DNA of 64,000 bases from Phaeosaccion multiseriatum. Its lineage: Eukaryota > Ochrophyta, other classes. The position numbers and the translations under genes were made by a program. Below, piece by piece: positions 10,601 through 22,443 of this stretch. The stretch lies in contig OZ218952.1 in NCBI GenBank assembly GCA_965112735.1, positions 5,084,001 to 5,148,000 of the forward strand, in the 5' to 3' direction. How positions within the stretch are numbered: position 1 is the first letter of the stretch; each line of letters begins with the position of its first letter. A model generated the notes under the pieces. That model was given only the letters and a program-made list of their open reading frames with translations. It was not told the origin of the DNA and did not search any database.

Positions 10601-13600
10601 TCTTGCCCTATGCAGCTGGCAGTCGAAAGGCTGTAAAACTCGGCACCCTGTGATTGAAGGGGCGCAAGGTGGTGTGGACGAGATAAGAAAGCCGCAGGAC
10701 AACAGACAGATACAGCGTGGAGGTCCGGAGATGGGGGGAAATTTGAGGTGTGGGACGTGTAGCGATACGATAGGAGCAAGACACACAACCCTAAGCCAGG
10801 TGCAGCAGGAGCGGACTTGGGGCGCACGATTACTCACCCCACAGGACGCATCCCTCCAGCAGCTGGCAGTCGAAGTGTTGTAAAAATGGGCTTGCTGTGA
10901 TTGAAGGGGCGCAAGGTAGGTGTGCACGAGAAAAGAGGGCCGCAGGACAGCAGACGGATACAGTGTGGAGGTCAGGAGATGGGGGAAGCTTGAGGTGAGG
11001 GCCGCGCAGCGATACAACAGGAGCGAGACACACAAAGCTAACCCAAATGACAGCGAGAGCGGACCTGGGCCGCACGATTACTCACGTCACAGGAGTCTTG
11101 CCCCTTGCAGCTGGCCGTCGAAGTGTTGTAAAACTCGGCATCCTGTGATTGAAGGGGGGGCAGGGGGGTATGGACGAGACAAGAGGGCCGCAGAGGGGTA
11201 CATTGGGGAGGTCAGCAGAGGGGGAAGCTTGAGGTGAGGGCCGCGCAGCGATACAACAGGAGCGAGACACACAAAGCCAACCCAAATGACAGCGAGAGCG
11301 GACATGATCCGCCCGATTACTCACCCCACAGGAACTTCTCCCCGTGCAGCTGGCAGTCAAATTGTCGTAAAACTCGGCTTCCTGCGATTGAAGTGGGGCC
11401 AGAGGGGTATGGACGAGATAAAAAGACCGCAGGTCAGCAGAGGGATTTGTGTGGAGGTCAGGAGAGGTGGGAAGCTTGAAGTGTGGGACGTGTAGCGGTA
11501 GGATAGGAGCAAGACACACAACCCTAAGCCAGGTGGCAGCAGGAGCGGACTTGGGCCGCACGATTACTCACGTTACAGGACTTTCGCCCCGTGCATTGGG
11601 CAGTCGAAGTGTCGTGAAAATTGGCATCCTGTGATGGAACGGGCGCAAAGTGAGTGTGGCCGCAGGTCAGCAGAGAGGGGTACAGTGTGGAGGTCAGGAG
11701 AGGGGGGAAGCGTGAGGTGAGGGCCGCGCAGCGATACAACAGGAGCGAGACACACAAAGCTAACCCAAATGACAGCGAGAGCGGACCTGGGCCGCACAAT
11801 TACTCACGTTACAGGACTCTTGCCCTATGCAGCTGGCAGTCGAAAGGCTGTAAAACTCGGCACCCTGTGATTGAAGGGGCGCAAGGTGGTGTGGACGAGA
11901 TAAGAAAGCCGCAGGACAACAGACAGATACAGCGTGGAGGTCCGGAGATGGGGGGAAATTTGAGGTGTGGGACGTGTGGCGATACGATAGGAGCAAGACA
12001 CACAACCCTAAGCCAGGTGCAGCAGGAGCGGACTTGGGGCGCACGATTACTCACCCCACAGGACGCATCCCTCCAGCAGCTGGCAGTCGAAGTGTTGTAA
12101 CAGACGGATACAGTGTGGAGGTCAGGAGATGGGGGAAGCTTGAGGTGAGGGCCGCGCAGCGATACAACAGGAGCGAGACACACAAAGCTAACCCAAATGA
12201 CAGCGAGAGCGGACCTGGGCCGCACGATTACTCACGTCACAGGAGTCTTGCCCCTTGCAGCTGGCCGTCGAAGTGTTGTAAAACTCGGCATCCTGTGATT
12301 GAAGGGGGGGCAGGGGGGTATGGACGAGACAAGAGGGCCGCAGAGGGGTACATTGGGGAGGTCAGCAGAGGGGGAAGCTTGAGGTGAGGGCCGCGCAGCG
12401 ATACAACAGGAGCGAGACACACAAAGCCAACCCAAATGACAGCGAGAGCGGACATGATCCGCCCGATTACTCACCCCACAGGAACTTCTCCCCGTGCAGC
12501 TGGCAGTCAAATTGTCGTAAAACTCGGCTTCCTGCGATTGAAGTGGGGCCAGAGGGGTATGGACGAGATAAAAAGACCGCAGGTCAGCAGAGGGATTTGT
12601 GTGGAGGTCAGGAGAGGTGGGAAGCTTGAAGTGTGGGACGTGTAGCGGTAGGATAGGAGCAAGACACACAACCCTAAGCCAGGTGGCAGCAGGAGCGGAC
12701 TTGGGCCGCACGATTACTCACGTTACAGGACTTTCGCCCCGTGCATTGGGCAGTCGAAGTGTCGTGAAAATTGGCATCCTGTGATGGAACGGGCGCAAAG
12801 TGAGTGTGGCCGCAGGTCAGCAGAGAGGGGTACAGTGTGGAGGTCAGGAGAGGGGGGAAGCGTGAGGTGAGGGCCGCGCAGCGATACAACAGGAGCGAGA
12901 CACACAAAGCTAACCCAAATGACAGCGAGAGCGGACCTGGGCCGCACAATTACTCACGTTACAGGACTCTTGCCCTATGCAGCTGGCAGTCGAAAGGCTG
13001 TAAAACTCGGCACCCTGTGATTGAAGGGGCGCAAGGTGGTGTGGACGAGATAAGAAAGCCGCAGGACAACAGACAGATACAGCGTGGAGGTCCGGAGATG
13101 GGGGGAAATTTGAGGTGTGGGACGTGTAGCGATACGATAGGAGCAAGACACACAACCCTAAGCCAGGTGCAGCAGGAGCGGACTTGGGGCGCACGATTAC
13201 TCACCCCACAGGACGCATCCCTCCAGCAGCTGGCAGTCGAAGTGTTGTAAAAATGGGCTTGCTGTGATTGAAGGGGCGCAAGGTAGGTGTGCACGAGAAA
13301 AGAGGGCCGCAGGACAGCAGACGGATACAGTGTGGAGGTCAGGAGATGGGGGAAGCTTGAGGTGAGGGCCGCGCAGCGATACAACAGGAGCGAGACACAC
13401 AAAGCTAACCCAAATGACAGCGAGAGCGGACCTGGGCCGCACGATTACTCACGTCACAGGAGTCTTGCCCCTTGCAGCTGGCCGTCGAAGTGTTGTAAAA
13501 CTCGGCATCCTGTGATTGAAGTGGGGCAGGGGGGTATGGACGAGACAAGAGGGCCGCAGAGGGGTACATTGGGGAGGTCAGCAGAGGGGGAAGCTTGAGG

Positions 13601-16600
13601 TGAGGGCCGCGCAGCGATACAACAGGAGCGAGACACACAAAGCCAACCCAAATGACAGCGAGAGCGGACATGATCCGCCCGATTACTCACCCCACAGGAA
13701 CTTCTCCCCGTGCAGCTGGCAGTCAAATTGTCGTAAAACTCGGCTTCCTGCGATTGAAGTGGGGCCAGAGGGGTATGGACGAGATAAAAAGACCGCAGGT
13801 CAGCAGAGGGATTTGTGTGGAGGTCAGGAGAGGTGGGAAGCTTGAAGTGTGGGACGTGTAGCGGTAGGATAGGAGCAAGACACACAACCCTAAGCCAGGT
13901 GGCAGCAGGAGCGGACTTGGGCCGCACGATTACTCACGTTACAGGACTTTCGCCCCGTGCATTGGGCAGTCGAAGTGTCGTGAAAATTGGCATCCTGTGA
14001 TGGAACGGGCGCAAAGTGAGTGTGGCCGCAGGTCAGCAGAGAGGGGTACAGTGTGGAGGTCAGGAGAGGGGGGAAGCGTGAGGTGAGGGCCGCGCAGCGA
14101 TACAACAGGAGCGAGACACACAAAGCTAACCCAAATGACAGCGAGAGCGGACCTGGGCCGCACAATTACTCACGTTACAGGACTCTTGCCCTATGCAGCT
14201 GGCAGTCGAAAGGCTGTAAAACTCGGCACCCTGTGATTGAAGGGGCGCAAGGTGGTGTGGACGAGATAAGAAAGCCGCAGGACAACAGACAGATACAGCG
14301 TGGAGGTCCGGAGATGGGGGGAAATTTGAGGTGTGGGACGTGTGGCGATACGATAGGAGCAAGACACACAACCCTAAGCCAGGTGCAGCAGGAGCGGACT
14401 TGGGGCGCACGATTACTCACCCCACAGGACGCATCCCTCCAGCAGCTGGCAGTCGAAGTGTTGTAACAGACGGATACAGTGTGGAGGTCAGGAGATGGGG
14501 GAAGCTTGAGGTGAGGGCCGCGCAGCGATACAACAGGAGCGAGACACACAAAGCTAACCCAAATGACAGCGAGAGCGGACCTGGGCCGCACGATTACTCA
14601 CGTCACAGGAGTCTTGCCCCTTGCAGCTGGCCGTCGAAGTGTTGTAAAACTCGGCATCCTGTGATTGAAGGGGGGCAGGGGGGTATGGACGAGACAAGAG
14701 GGCCGCAGAGGGGTACATTGGGGAGGTCAGCAGAGGGGGAAGCTTGAGGTGAGGGCCGCGCAGCGATACAACAGGAGCGAGACACACAAAGCCAACCCAA
14801 ATGACAGCGAGAGCGGACATGATCCGCCCGATTACTCACCCCACAGGAACTTCTCCCCGTGCAGCTGGCAGTCAAATTGTCGTAAAACTCGGCTTCCTGC
14901 GATTGAAGTGGGGCCAGAGGGGTATGGACGAGATAAAAAGACCGCAGGTCAGCAGAGGGATTTGTGTGGAGGTCAGGAGAGGTGGGAAGCTTGAAGTGTG
15001 GGACGTGTAGCGGTAGGATAGGAGCAAGACACACAACCCTAAGCCAGGTGGCAGCAGGAGCGGACTTGGGCCGCACGATTACTCACGTTACAGGACTTTC
15101 GCCCCGTGCATTGGGCAGTCGAAGTGTCGTGAAAATTGGCATCCTGTGATGGAACGGGCGCAAAGTGAGTGTGGCCGCAGGTCAGCAGAGAGGGGTACAG
15201 TGTGGAGGTCAGGAGAGGGGGGAAGCGTGAGGTGAGGGCCGCGCAGCGATACAACAGGAGCGAGACACACAAAGCTAACCCAAATGACAGCGAGAGCGGA
15301 CCTGGGCCGCACAATTACTCACGTTACAGGACTCTTGCCCTATGCAGCTGGCAGTCGAAAGGCTGTAAAACTCGGCACCCTGTGATTGAAGGGGCGCAAG
15401 GTGGTGTGGACGAGATAAGAAAGCCGCAGGACAACAGACAGATACAGCGTGGAGGTCCGGAGATGGGGGGAAATTTGAGGTGTGGGACGTGTAGCGATAC
15501 GATAGGAGCAAGACACACAACCCTAAGCCAGGTGCAGCAGGAGCGGACTTGGGGCGCACGATTACTCACCCCACAGGACGCATCCCTCCAGCAGCTGGCA
15601 GTCGAAGTGTTGTAAAAATGGGCTTGCTGTGATTGAAGGGGCGCAAGGTAGGTGTGCACGAGAAAAGAGGGCCGCAGGACAGCAGACGGATACAGTGTGG
15701 AGGTCAGGAGATGGGGGAAGCTTGAGGTGAGGGCCGCGCAGCGATACAACAGGAGCGAGACACACAAAGCTAACCCAAATGACAGCGAGAGCGGACCTGG
15801 GCCGCACGATTACTCACGTCACAGGAGTCTTGCCCCTTGCAGCTGGCCGTCGAAGTGTTGTAAAACTCGGCATCCTGTGATTGAAGGGGGGGCAGGGGGG
15901 TATGGACGAGACAAGAGGGCCGCAGAGGGGTACATTGGGGAGGTCAGCAGAGGGGGAAGCTTGAGGTGAGGGCCGCGCAGCGATACAACAGGAGCGAGAC
16001 ACACAAAGCCAACCCAAATGACAGCGAGAGCGGACATGATCCGCCCGATTACTCACCCCACAGGAACTTCTCCCCGTGCAGCTGGCAGTCAAATTGTCGT
16101 AAAACTCGGCTTCCTGCGATTGAAGTGGGGCCAGAGGGGTATGGACGAGATAAAAAGACCGCAGGTCAGCAGAGGGATTTGTGTGGAGGTCAGGAGAGGT
16201 GGGAAGCTTGAAGTGTGGGACGTGTAGCGGTAGGATAGGAGCAAGACACACAACCCTAAGCCAGGTGGCAGCAGGAGCGGACTTGGGCCGCACGATTACT
16301 CACGTTACAGGACTTTCGCCCCGTGCATTGGGCAGTCGAAGTGTCGTGAAAATTGGCATCCTGTGATGGAACGGGCGCAAAGTGAGTGTGGCCGCAGGTC
16401 AGCAGAGAGGGGTACATTGGGGAGGTCAGCAGAGGGGGAAGCTTGAGGTGAGGGCCGCGCAGCGATACAACAGGAGCGAGACACACAAAGCTAACCCAAA
16501 TGACAGCGAGAGCGGACCTGGGCCGCACAATTACTCACGTTACAGGACTCTTGCCCTATGCAGCTGGCAGTCGAAAGGCTGTAAAACTCGGCACCCTGTG

Positions 16601-19600
16601 ATTGAAGGGGCGCAAGGTGGTGTGGACGAGATAAGAAAGCCGCAGGACAACAGACAGATACAGCGTGGAGGTCCGGAGATGGGGGGAAATTTGAGGTGTG
16701 GGACGTGTAGCGATACGATAGGAGCAAGACACACAACCCTAAGCCAGGTGCAGCAGGAGCGGACTTGGGGCGCACGATTACTCACCCCACAGGACGCATC
16801 CCTCCAGCAGCTGGCAGTCGAAGTGTTGTAAAAATGGGCTTGCTGTGATTGAAGGGGCGCAAGGTAGGTGTGCACGAGAAAAGAGGGCCGCAGGACAGCA
16901 GACGGATACAGTGTGGAGGTCAGGAGATGGGGGAAGCTTGAGGTGAGGGCCGCGCAGCGATACAACAGGAGCGAGACACACAAAGCTAACCCAAATGACA
17001 GCGAGAGCGGACCTGGGCCGCACGATTACTCACGTCACAGGAGTCTTGCCCCTTGCAGCTGGCCGTCGAAGTGTTGTAAAACTCGGCATCCTGTGATTGA
17101 AGGGGGGGCAGGGGGGTATGGACGAGACAAGAGGGCCGCAGAGGGGTACATTGGGGAGGTCAGCAGAGGGGGAAGCTTGAGGTGAGGGCCGCGCAGCGAT
17201 ACAACAGGAGCGAGACACACAAAGCCAACCCAAATGACAGCGAGAGCGGACATGATCCGCCCGATTACTCACCCCACAGGAACTTCTCCCCGTGCAGCTG
17301 GCAGTCAAATTGTCGTAAAACTCGGCTTCCTGCGATTGAAGTGGGGCCAGAGGGGTATGGACGAGATAAAAAGACCGCAGGTCAGCAGAGGGATTTGTGT
17401 GGAGGTCAGGAGAGGTGGGAAGCTTGAAGTGTGGGACGTGTAGCGGTAGGATAGGAGCAAGACACACAACCCTAAGCCAGGTGGCAGCAGGAGCGAACTT
17501 GGGCCGCACGATTACTCACGTTACAGGACTTTCGCCCCGTGCATTGGGCAGTCGAAGTGTCGTGAAAATTGGCATCCTGTGATGGAACGGGCGCAAAGTG
17601 GGTGTGGCCGCAGGTCAGCAGAGAGGGGTACAGTGTGGAGGTCAGGAGATGGGGGAAGCTTGAGGTGAGGGCCGCGCAGCGATACAACAGGAGCGAGACA
17701 CACAAAGCTAACCCAAATGACAGCGAGAGCGGACCTGGGCCGCACGATTACTCACGTCACAGGAGTCTTGCGCCTTGCAGCTGGCCGTCGAAGTGTTGTA
17801 AAACTCGGCATCCTGTGATTGAAGGGGGGGCAGGGGGGTATGGACGAGACAAGAGGGCCGCAGGTCAGCAGACGGATACAGTGTGGAGGTCAGAAGACGG
17901 GAGGAGCTTGAGGCGTGGGCCGTGTAGCGATACAACAGGAAGAGACACACAACTCTAAGCCATGTGGCAGCAGGAGCGGACTTGGCCCGCCCGATAACTT
18001 ACACGACAGGACTCTGGCCCCGTGCAGCTGGCCGTCGAAGTGTTGTAAAACTCGGCACCCTGTGATTGAAGTGGCGCAAGGTGGTGTGGACGAGAAAAGA
18101 GGGCCGCAGGACAGCAGAGGGGCACATTGGGGAGATGAGGAGAGGGGGGAGAGCTTGAAGTGTGAGACGTGTAGCGGTACGATAGGGGCAAAATATATCA
18201 GCCAGAAGGGTGTTGACGAGAAATGACGCAGGAGGACAGCAGAGGGACACATGGAAGAGGTTAGGAGAAGGGGCAAGATTGAGGTGTGGGTCGTGTAGCA
18301 GTACGACAGGGCGAAGGGGCGAAAGAGATGAGCAAGTAGCTGCCCGTTAATATGAACTGCCGCACGGAGGCAGCGTCCGGCACACCAAGATCACGACATG
18401 GGCGTGTTTAAAGAGCAGAGGGGGTTCCATGCATGGGTGGGGAGGAGGGGGCAGACAGGGGACAGGTGAGGGGGCAGGAGCTGCAACAACAGTCCTCCTT
18501 ACTCACTTTGCAGCTCCCCGTGTCCGCGCACTCAACGAAGCAAGTCTTCATGGCGGGCCGATAAGGCGAGATGCGCCAAAAGGGGCATATGGCAGCCATG
18601 TCGCGATGAGCAGAGCACGATTAGGGCAGCAGGAGGATGAAAGGGTGAGGGTACCTCTGTGCACACAGGGTAGGACGCAAATGGCACGAGCACGAAGATA
18701 CAATGAAGGAGAAATACAGTGGCCCCCAGCCAGCTAAATCAAAGAAAAACTCAATCGCAATCACCAGGGGATGAGGCCACACTCACAAACACCTTCTCAG
18801 TGCACACGAATCCTCCCCGCCATGCTCCCACGTAGCCAAGTCAAAACTGCCAGCGTAATGACTGCGAACACTTACCTCAAATGTGGCGCCCTGCACACGC
18901 CGAAGAAGCAACGCCATCATAAGCAGAAAGTCAGAACGGGGGTGGCCATGAAGAGCCACAGAGCCACCACAAAGAGGGTGGTGATGAAGCAGCGGCCCGC
19001 CGTGAGGACGATCGGCAGTGAGAAGGGGGGGGAATCAAAGATGACGCCCACACAATCGTTTGAGATGCGCGGTGAGTCACCACCAGGGCATGAGGGAGGC
19101 CCAGCGACAGGCAGCAGAGAAGGAGGGAGGCGGTACAGCGCAAAGGTGAGAAAGGGCGAAGGAATAAAAGTTAGTCTCGTGGCCCCAATCCTCCAAGAGG
19201 CATGACCTCATGAAGGCGTCACCATCAGCCCCAGCCCCACTCCAGCTGTCATGCCCAGCTCTTTGTATAGGTAGCGAGTCAACGACACTATTGGCAGGGG
19301 TACTCTGTACTAATAGGTAGAGGTAGAGCCGAAGTGTCTCTTGTCAGGCAGCTGGCTCTTAATGCAGCGAGAGAGAGCGCGGAGAGTGTTTTATTGGGGG
19401 GAGTCAAGTAGGGTGAGTCAAGTACGGTGAGAAGCTTTGGTGGAAGCTGCGCACCCACCAGGCAGAAGTCGTCCTCACACTTAATCGGAGAAGAGTAGCT
19501 CGTGCAGGTGCATGTGTTGGAGAGAATGTCGTAGGCTCCTCCGCCCGCCAAGCAGGCCGTCCGCATCCTCAGGTCTGAAGGTCATGGAGGATTCAGCAGG

Positions 19601-22443
19601 ATATATAGGTAGACAACAAGGCGCGGAGCAGCAAAGGAGATAAGAAGCACAAAGGGAGTGAGTAGCCCAACGGGGGGGGGGAGGGCGTGAGCGGCACGCC
19701 AGAGTAATTTTGCTTGTATGGCTTCGACATTTACGGCGGGGAAATGATCGAACGGCAGCTCAACCACGGCAGCTGACAAGTATTGATCGCCCTCATTTTA
19801 CCCCGCGGGAGCATGACGCAGCCACGTGTACTTACCGAAAGTGTATGAGTCCTCTGCGGGTGAGGGGAAAGTGCTGGCGTAGAGCTCAGTAGTGCCGTCC
19901 GCGTCGAGGATCTTGAAGCTCGCGCCGTTGATGCGGCCCTTGCATGTCTGGCAATCGAGACGGTTTGTGACCTCGCAGTACGCGATGGGTTGGTCAGCTC
20001 CGCCGGAAAGGCTCAGAGTGAGGCGGCCGGGTTCTCCTGCGTGCCCGTCGGAGTGACAGAAGGTTGTGTCGTCGTCGTCGGTGCATCGAGTGGCAAGAAA
20101 CGTGGAGGGTCTGAAGAGGGAGCTCAAGGTGATGCCGTCTAGCGGAATCTTCGTGCTGCTGCCGCCATCATAACATGCAACTTCAGCCAGATTGAGGATA
20201 CCATCAGGCCCAGGGTTAGTGTCCGCCTGGAGCACTTCAATCACGACCCGCCTGTCAGAGTTAGGGCACATGAGTAGCGAGGGCAGGGCGGGGGGAGGGA
20301 GGGCGCCGACATGTAAGACGGAGACCTCGCATGCGCTGGAGTTGATGGGCTGTCTGCACTTCGACATTTAGGCAGCAGGAGGGGTGGCTCAGTAAGGTGA
20401 GGAGAAAAGGAAGGGGCCATGGGGAGCTCTCCTTCTCAGAGGGGCACTTACTTGCCGGGATCTTGGCACAGGCGAGCAAGCAGAAGAAGAGTGCACAATG
20501 GTCCCAAGGGCAGCCATCCACGGAGCCACCCGAGCGAACGCACATGCGTTCGAAGAGGGAAGGCAATGTGAACAGCCCGTGGGAGGAGAGAATCAACACC
20601 ATCACAGAGGTCCAGACATGAGAACAGGCAAAGAGCAGATGGGAGTGAAACAAGGAGTAGGCGTCATTGTCAGGCGGTGCCCGCGATAGATCAAAGCACA
20701 CAGCCCTGTCGAAGCCGGAGGAGGAGGATAAGGGGGGTGGTACCAGCATACGAAGGGAGAGGGAGGAAAGAGGGCAAAGGAGGAGGAGGGCATGGCATAG
20801 GCTACTCGACAAGGCCAGCACATATGTTCCGCGACTACGGACAGCGCGCAAGTGAGGAGGAGGAGGAGGAGGAGGTAGAGGTGGAGGTGGAGGGGGTGGT
20901 GGTGGTGGTGGTGGTGGTGGTGGTGGAGGAGGAGGAGGAGGAGGAGGAGGTGGAGGAGGAGGAGGAGGAGGAGGAGGAGGAGGAGGAGGAGGAGGAGGAC
21001 CAGGGGGAGGAGGAGGAGGAGCGGGGATGAAGAAAGCGTCTCCCCCTGAAGCCGCACGCGGCCTTTGTGTGTTACCACCACGTCCAACCAAGTCCTCTTC
21101 AGAACACTGAGATCTCCTCACGCACCTTTGCTTCGCTCGCAGATGAAGCCAGCCGCAGGGCCAGGGTCGCTGCAGGGAATATCGCTCCAGCCGGGCAGAA
21201 GGCTGCCTCCGAAGTAATACGAGCCGCAGAGCTGCTTGCCGCGCCAATTGTTCGGCTGGTCTTCCTTCCAGCCCCATTCATCGTCTGTCACCGTTTTGTC
21301 CGCCGTCGCCGTGCCGTCTGCCCATGTGAATGCTGTTTTGCCATTGGCAGTGCCTGGTTCCCGCTCGAAGCTAACCCAGACATGGGCGTTGTTGATATCT
21401 GGGATGAGTCCCTTGACGTAGTCGTCTTCGGTCTGGTCGTTGACGGACACGAGGGCGGCCCCATTCAGCTCACACCGGGCAGTCGCTTGGTCGCGAGTGA
21501 TGCCAGGCTGAGGGACGTAGAAGTACTCCGAGGCCGAAGAGGTGTAGGTATTGCTCTGGGTGAAGTCCACTGCTCAGTGACAGCCACCCATGGTGTGTCA
21601 CAACCATTCGAGGAGTAGGGGCCGCAAGTGAAGCAGGCCGCACGGCAGCAGGAGGAAGACGCGAGCAAAAGGAGGAAGACACGAGTAGCAGCGGAAGGGT
21701 GTGTTGGGGGGCGGGTGAATTCAAATCAGTGGCTTAAGATGAGGTTAGACCAGAAGGGGAAGAGAGGGGGGGGAATACTTGTTGGAGGAGGAGGCGGGGG
21801 AGGAGGATGTGGTGGTGGAAGAGTTGGTGGAGTAGGAGGAGGAGCGAGGTGGAAGAGGATGAAGAGGGCGTTTCCCCCTTAAGCAATGCGCACAATAGTG
21901 TGGTACCGCCACATCCAACCAAGCCCTCTTCAGGCCACTACCTTACGCACCTATGCCTCGCTCGCAGACGAAGCCAACCACGTCAGTGTAGTCGCATGGA
22001 ACATCGCTCCAGCCTTGGTTATCGGTGTCTTCGAGCCAATACGAGCCGCAGAGCTGCGCGTCGCCTCTACTGTTCGGCTGACCGGTCTTCCAGCCCCATG
22101 CATTGGCCCCGTTCACCACCTCGTTCGCCGTCGCCGTGCCATCTGCCCACTTGAACGCTGTTGTGTCGCGGGTGGTGCCTGGGTCACGCTCGAAGCTAAC
22201 CCAGACATGGCCGTTGTTGACACCTTGGAGGAGATCCTTGACGTGATTGTCTTCCTCCTGAGTATTGACGGACACAAGGGCCGCCCCATAGCGCGCACAT
22301 GTGGCAATCGCTTGGTCGCGAGTGACGCCGGCCTGAGGGATGTAAACATGTTCTGAATCACTGGTGCTGTGGGACGTGAATTGCTGACAGACTGCGCGCG
22401 GTGGTGCAGCGAGGCACAACAGCAGAAAAAGGGCCCGACTCAT
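4609..22443 (-). CDS. Giant secreted lectin-like protein with about 50 tandem Cys-repeat exons and a TSP3 end
   Basis: Exon 1 (22443-21951) encodes a signal peptide (SRALFLLLCLAAPP) and a C-type lectin domain (HVWVSFERDP, FKWADGT, GWSDVPCD, GFVCERG). Exon 2 (21569-21126) encodes a second, similar lectin domain. Exon at 20251-19836 resembles fucolectin/F5-8C-type galactose-binding folds (VTNRLDCQTCKGRINGASFK). A Cys-rich exon follows (19574-19459). Exons near 18890-18787 and 18545-18507 look like diverged repeat exons. Then come about 50 exons of 57 nt, phase 0, each giving a 19-residue unit like GAEFYNTSTASCKAQDSCL. Degenerate exons at 5.2-5.7 kb lead to the last two: splicing 5052 to 4782 forms RDNCPAVANAGQEDFDDDG, a canonical thrombospondin type-3 Ca-binding repeat, and the final splice gives a TAA at 4611-4609. 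Phase between exon 2 and the galactose-binding exon does not match directly, so a small exon is missing there. It could be two genes; the continuous phase-0 array argues for one. Likely role: extracellular or surface carbohydrate binding (inference). Confidence 0.6.
5900..18095 (-). repeat. Exon-intron tandem array, about 50 monomers of 236-248 bp with higher-order structure
   Basis: Each monomer, read on the minus strand, is an intron of about 180-190 nt (starts GTGAGTAATCG, ends TTCAATCACAG) followed by a 57-nt exon. I located about 50 exon-intron donors between 5,922 and 17,994. From about 9.2 kb to 17.5 kb the array has a five-monomer higher-order period (for example monomers of 248, 239, 247, 236 and 247 bp, total 1217). 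The HOR starts, followed by one landmark, lie at 9194, 10344, 11561, 12711, 13927, 15076, 16293 and 17509, so periods alternate 1150 and 1217 bp until the last two, both of 1216-1217. Monomers left of 9 kb are more diverged. HOR copies are nearly identical to one another, implying recent unequal exchange. Confidence 0.93.
6663..6964. mobile_element. 302-bp MITE inside an intron of the repeat array
   Basis: The element interrupts the intron sequence that reads GACTTGGGCCGCACG in neighbouring monomers. Its ends are inverted repeats of about 65 bp: TGTGGTGATTAGGTGGCC at the left and the complement of TGTGGTGGTTAGGTGGCC at the right, both continuing into a shared CTAATAATGGCTTAGGTCCC further in. 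It is flanked by a GGCC duplication (6659-6662 and 6965-6968). There is no coding capacity; the interior has an A-run, a G-run and AT-richer sequence unlike the array. The short target duplication and long inverted repeats fit a non-autonomous DNA transposon, superfamily undetermined. Confidence 0.85.
20860..21015. repeat. GGA/GGT trinucleotide repeat in a lectin-gene intron
   Basis: The plus strand carries long runs of GGA, GGT and GAG triplets; the minus strand (transcript sense) is therefore a TCC/ACC pyrimidine-rich tract. It lies between the second C-type lectin exon and the galactose-binding-like exon, where it could extend a polypyrimidine tract. Long open frames across it (poly-Pro, poly-Leu, poly-Glu) are artefacts of the repeat. 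Confidence 0.85.

Noticed and set aside
5900-18095. CRISPR array or non-coding centromeric satellite
   Set aside because: Repeat units are about 240 bp with no short direct-repeat/spacer layout, and each has conserved splice sites and a 57-nt open exon.
5900-18095. Plus-strand and intron-spanning minus-strand frames of 60-200 codons across the array
   Set aside because: They run through introns, change frame with each deletion and do not follow the exon conservation pattern; they recur only because the DNA recurs.
18931-19060. Transmembrane helix (hydrophobic minus-strand stretch near 19,000) as C-terminus of the lectin gene
   Set aside because: The segment reads into a stop and has intron-like pyrimidine content leading to a GTGTGCAG acceptor at 18,891; it is better explained as intron.
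20261-21277. Poly-Pro/poly-Leu/poly-Glu proteins
   Set aside because: Frames through a GGA/GGT trinucleotide repeat in an intron; both strands and all phases look open.
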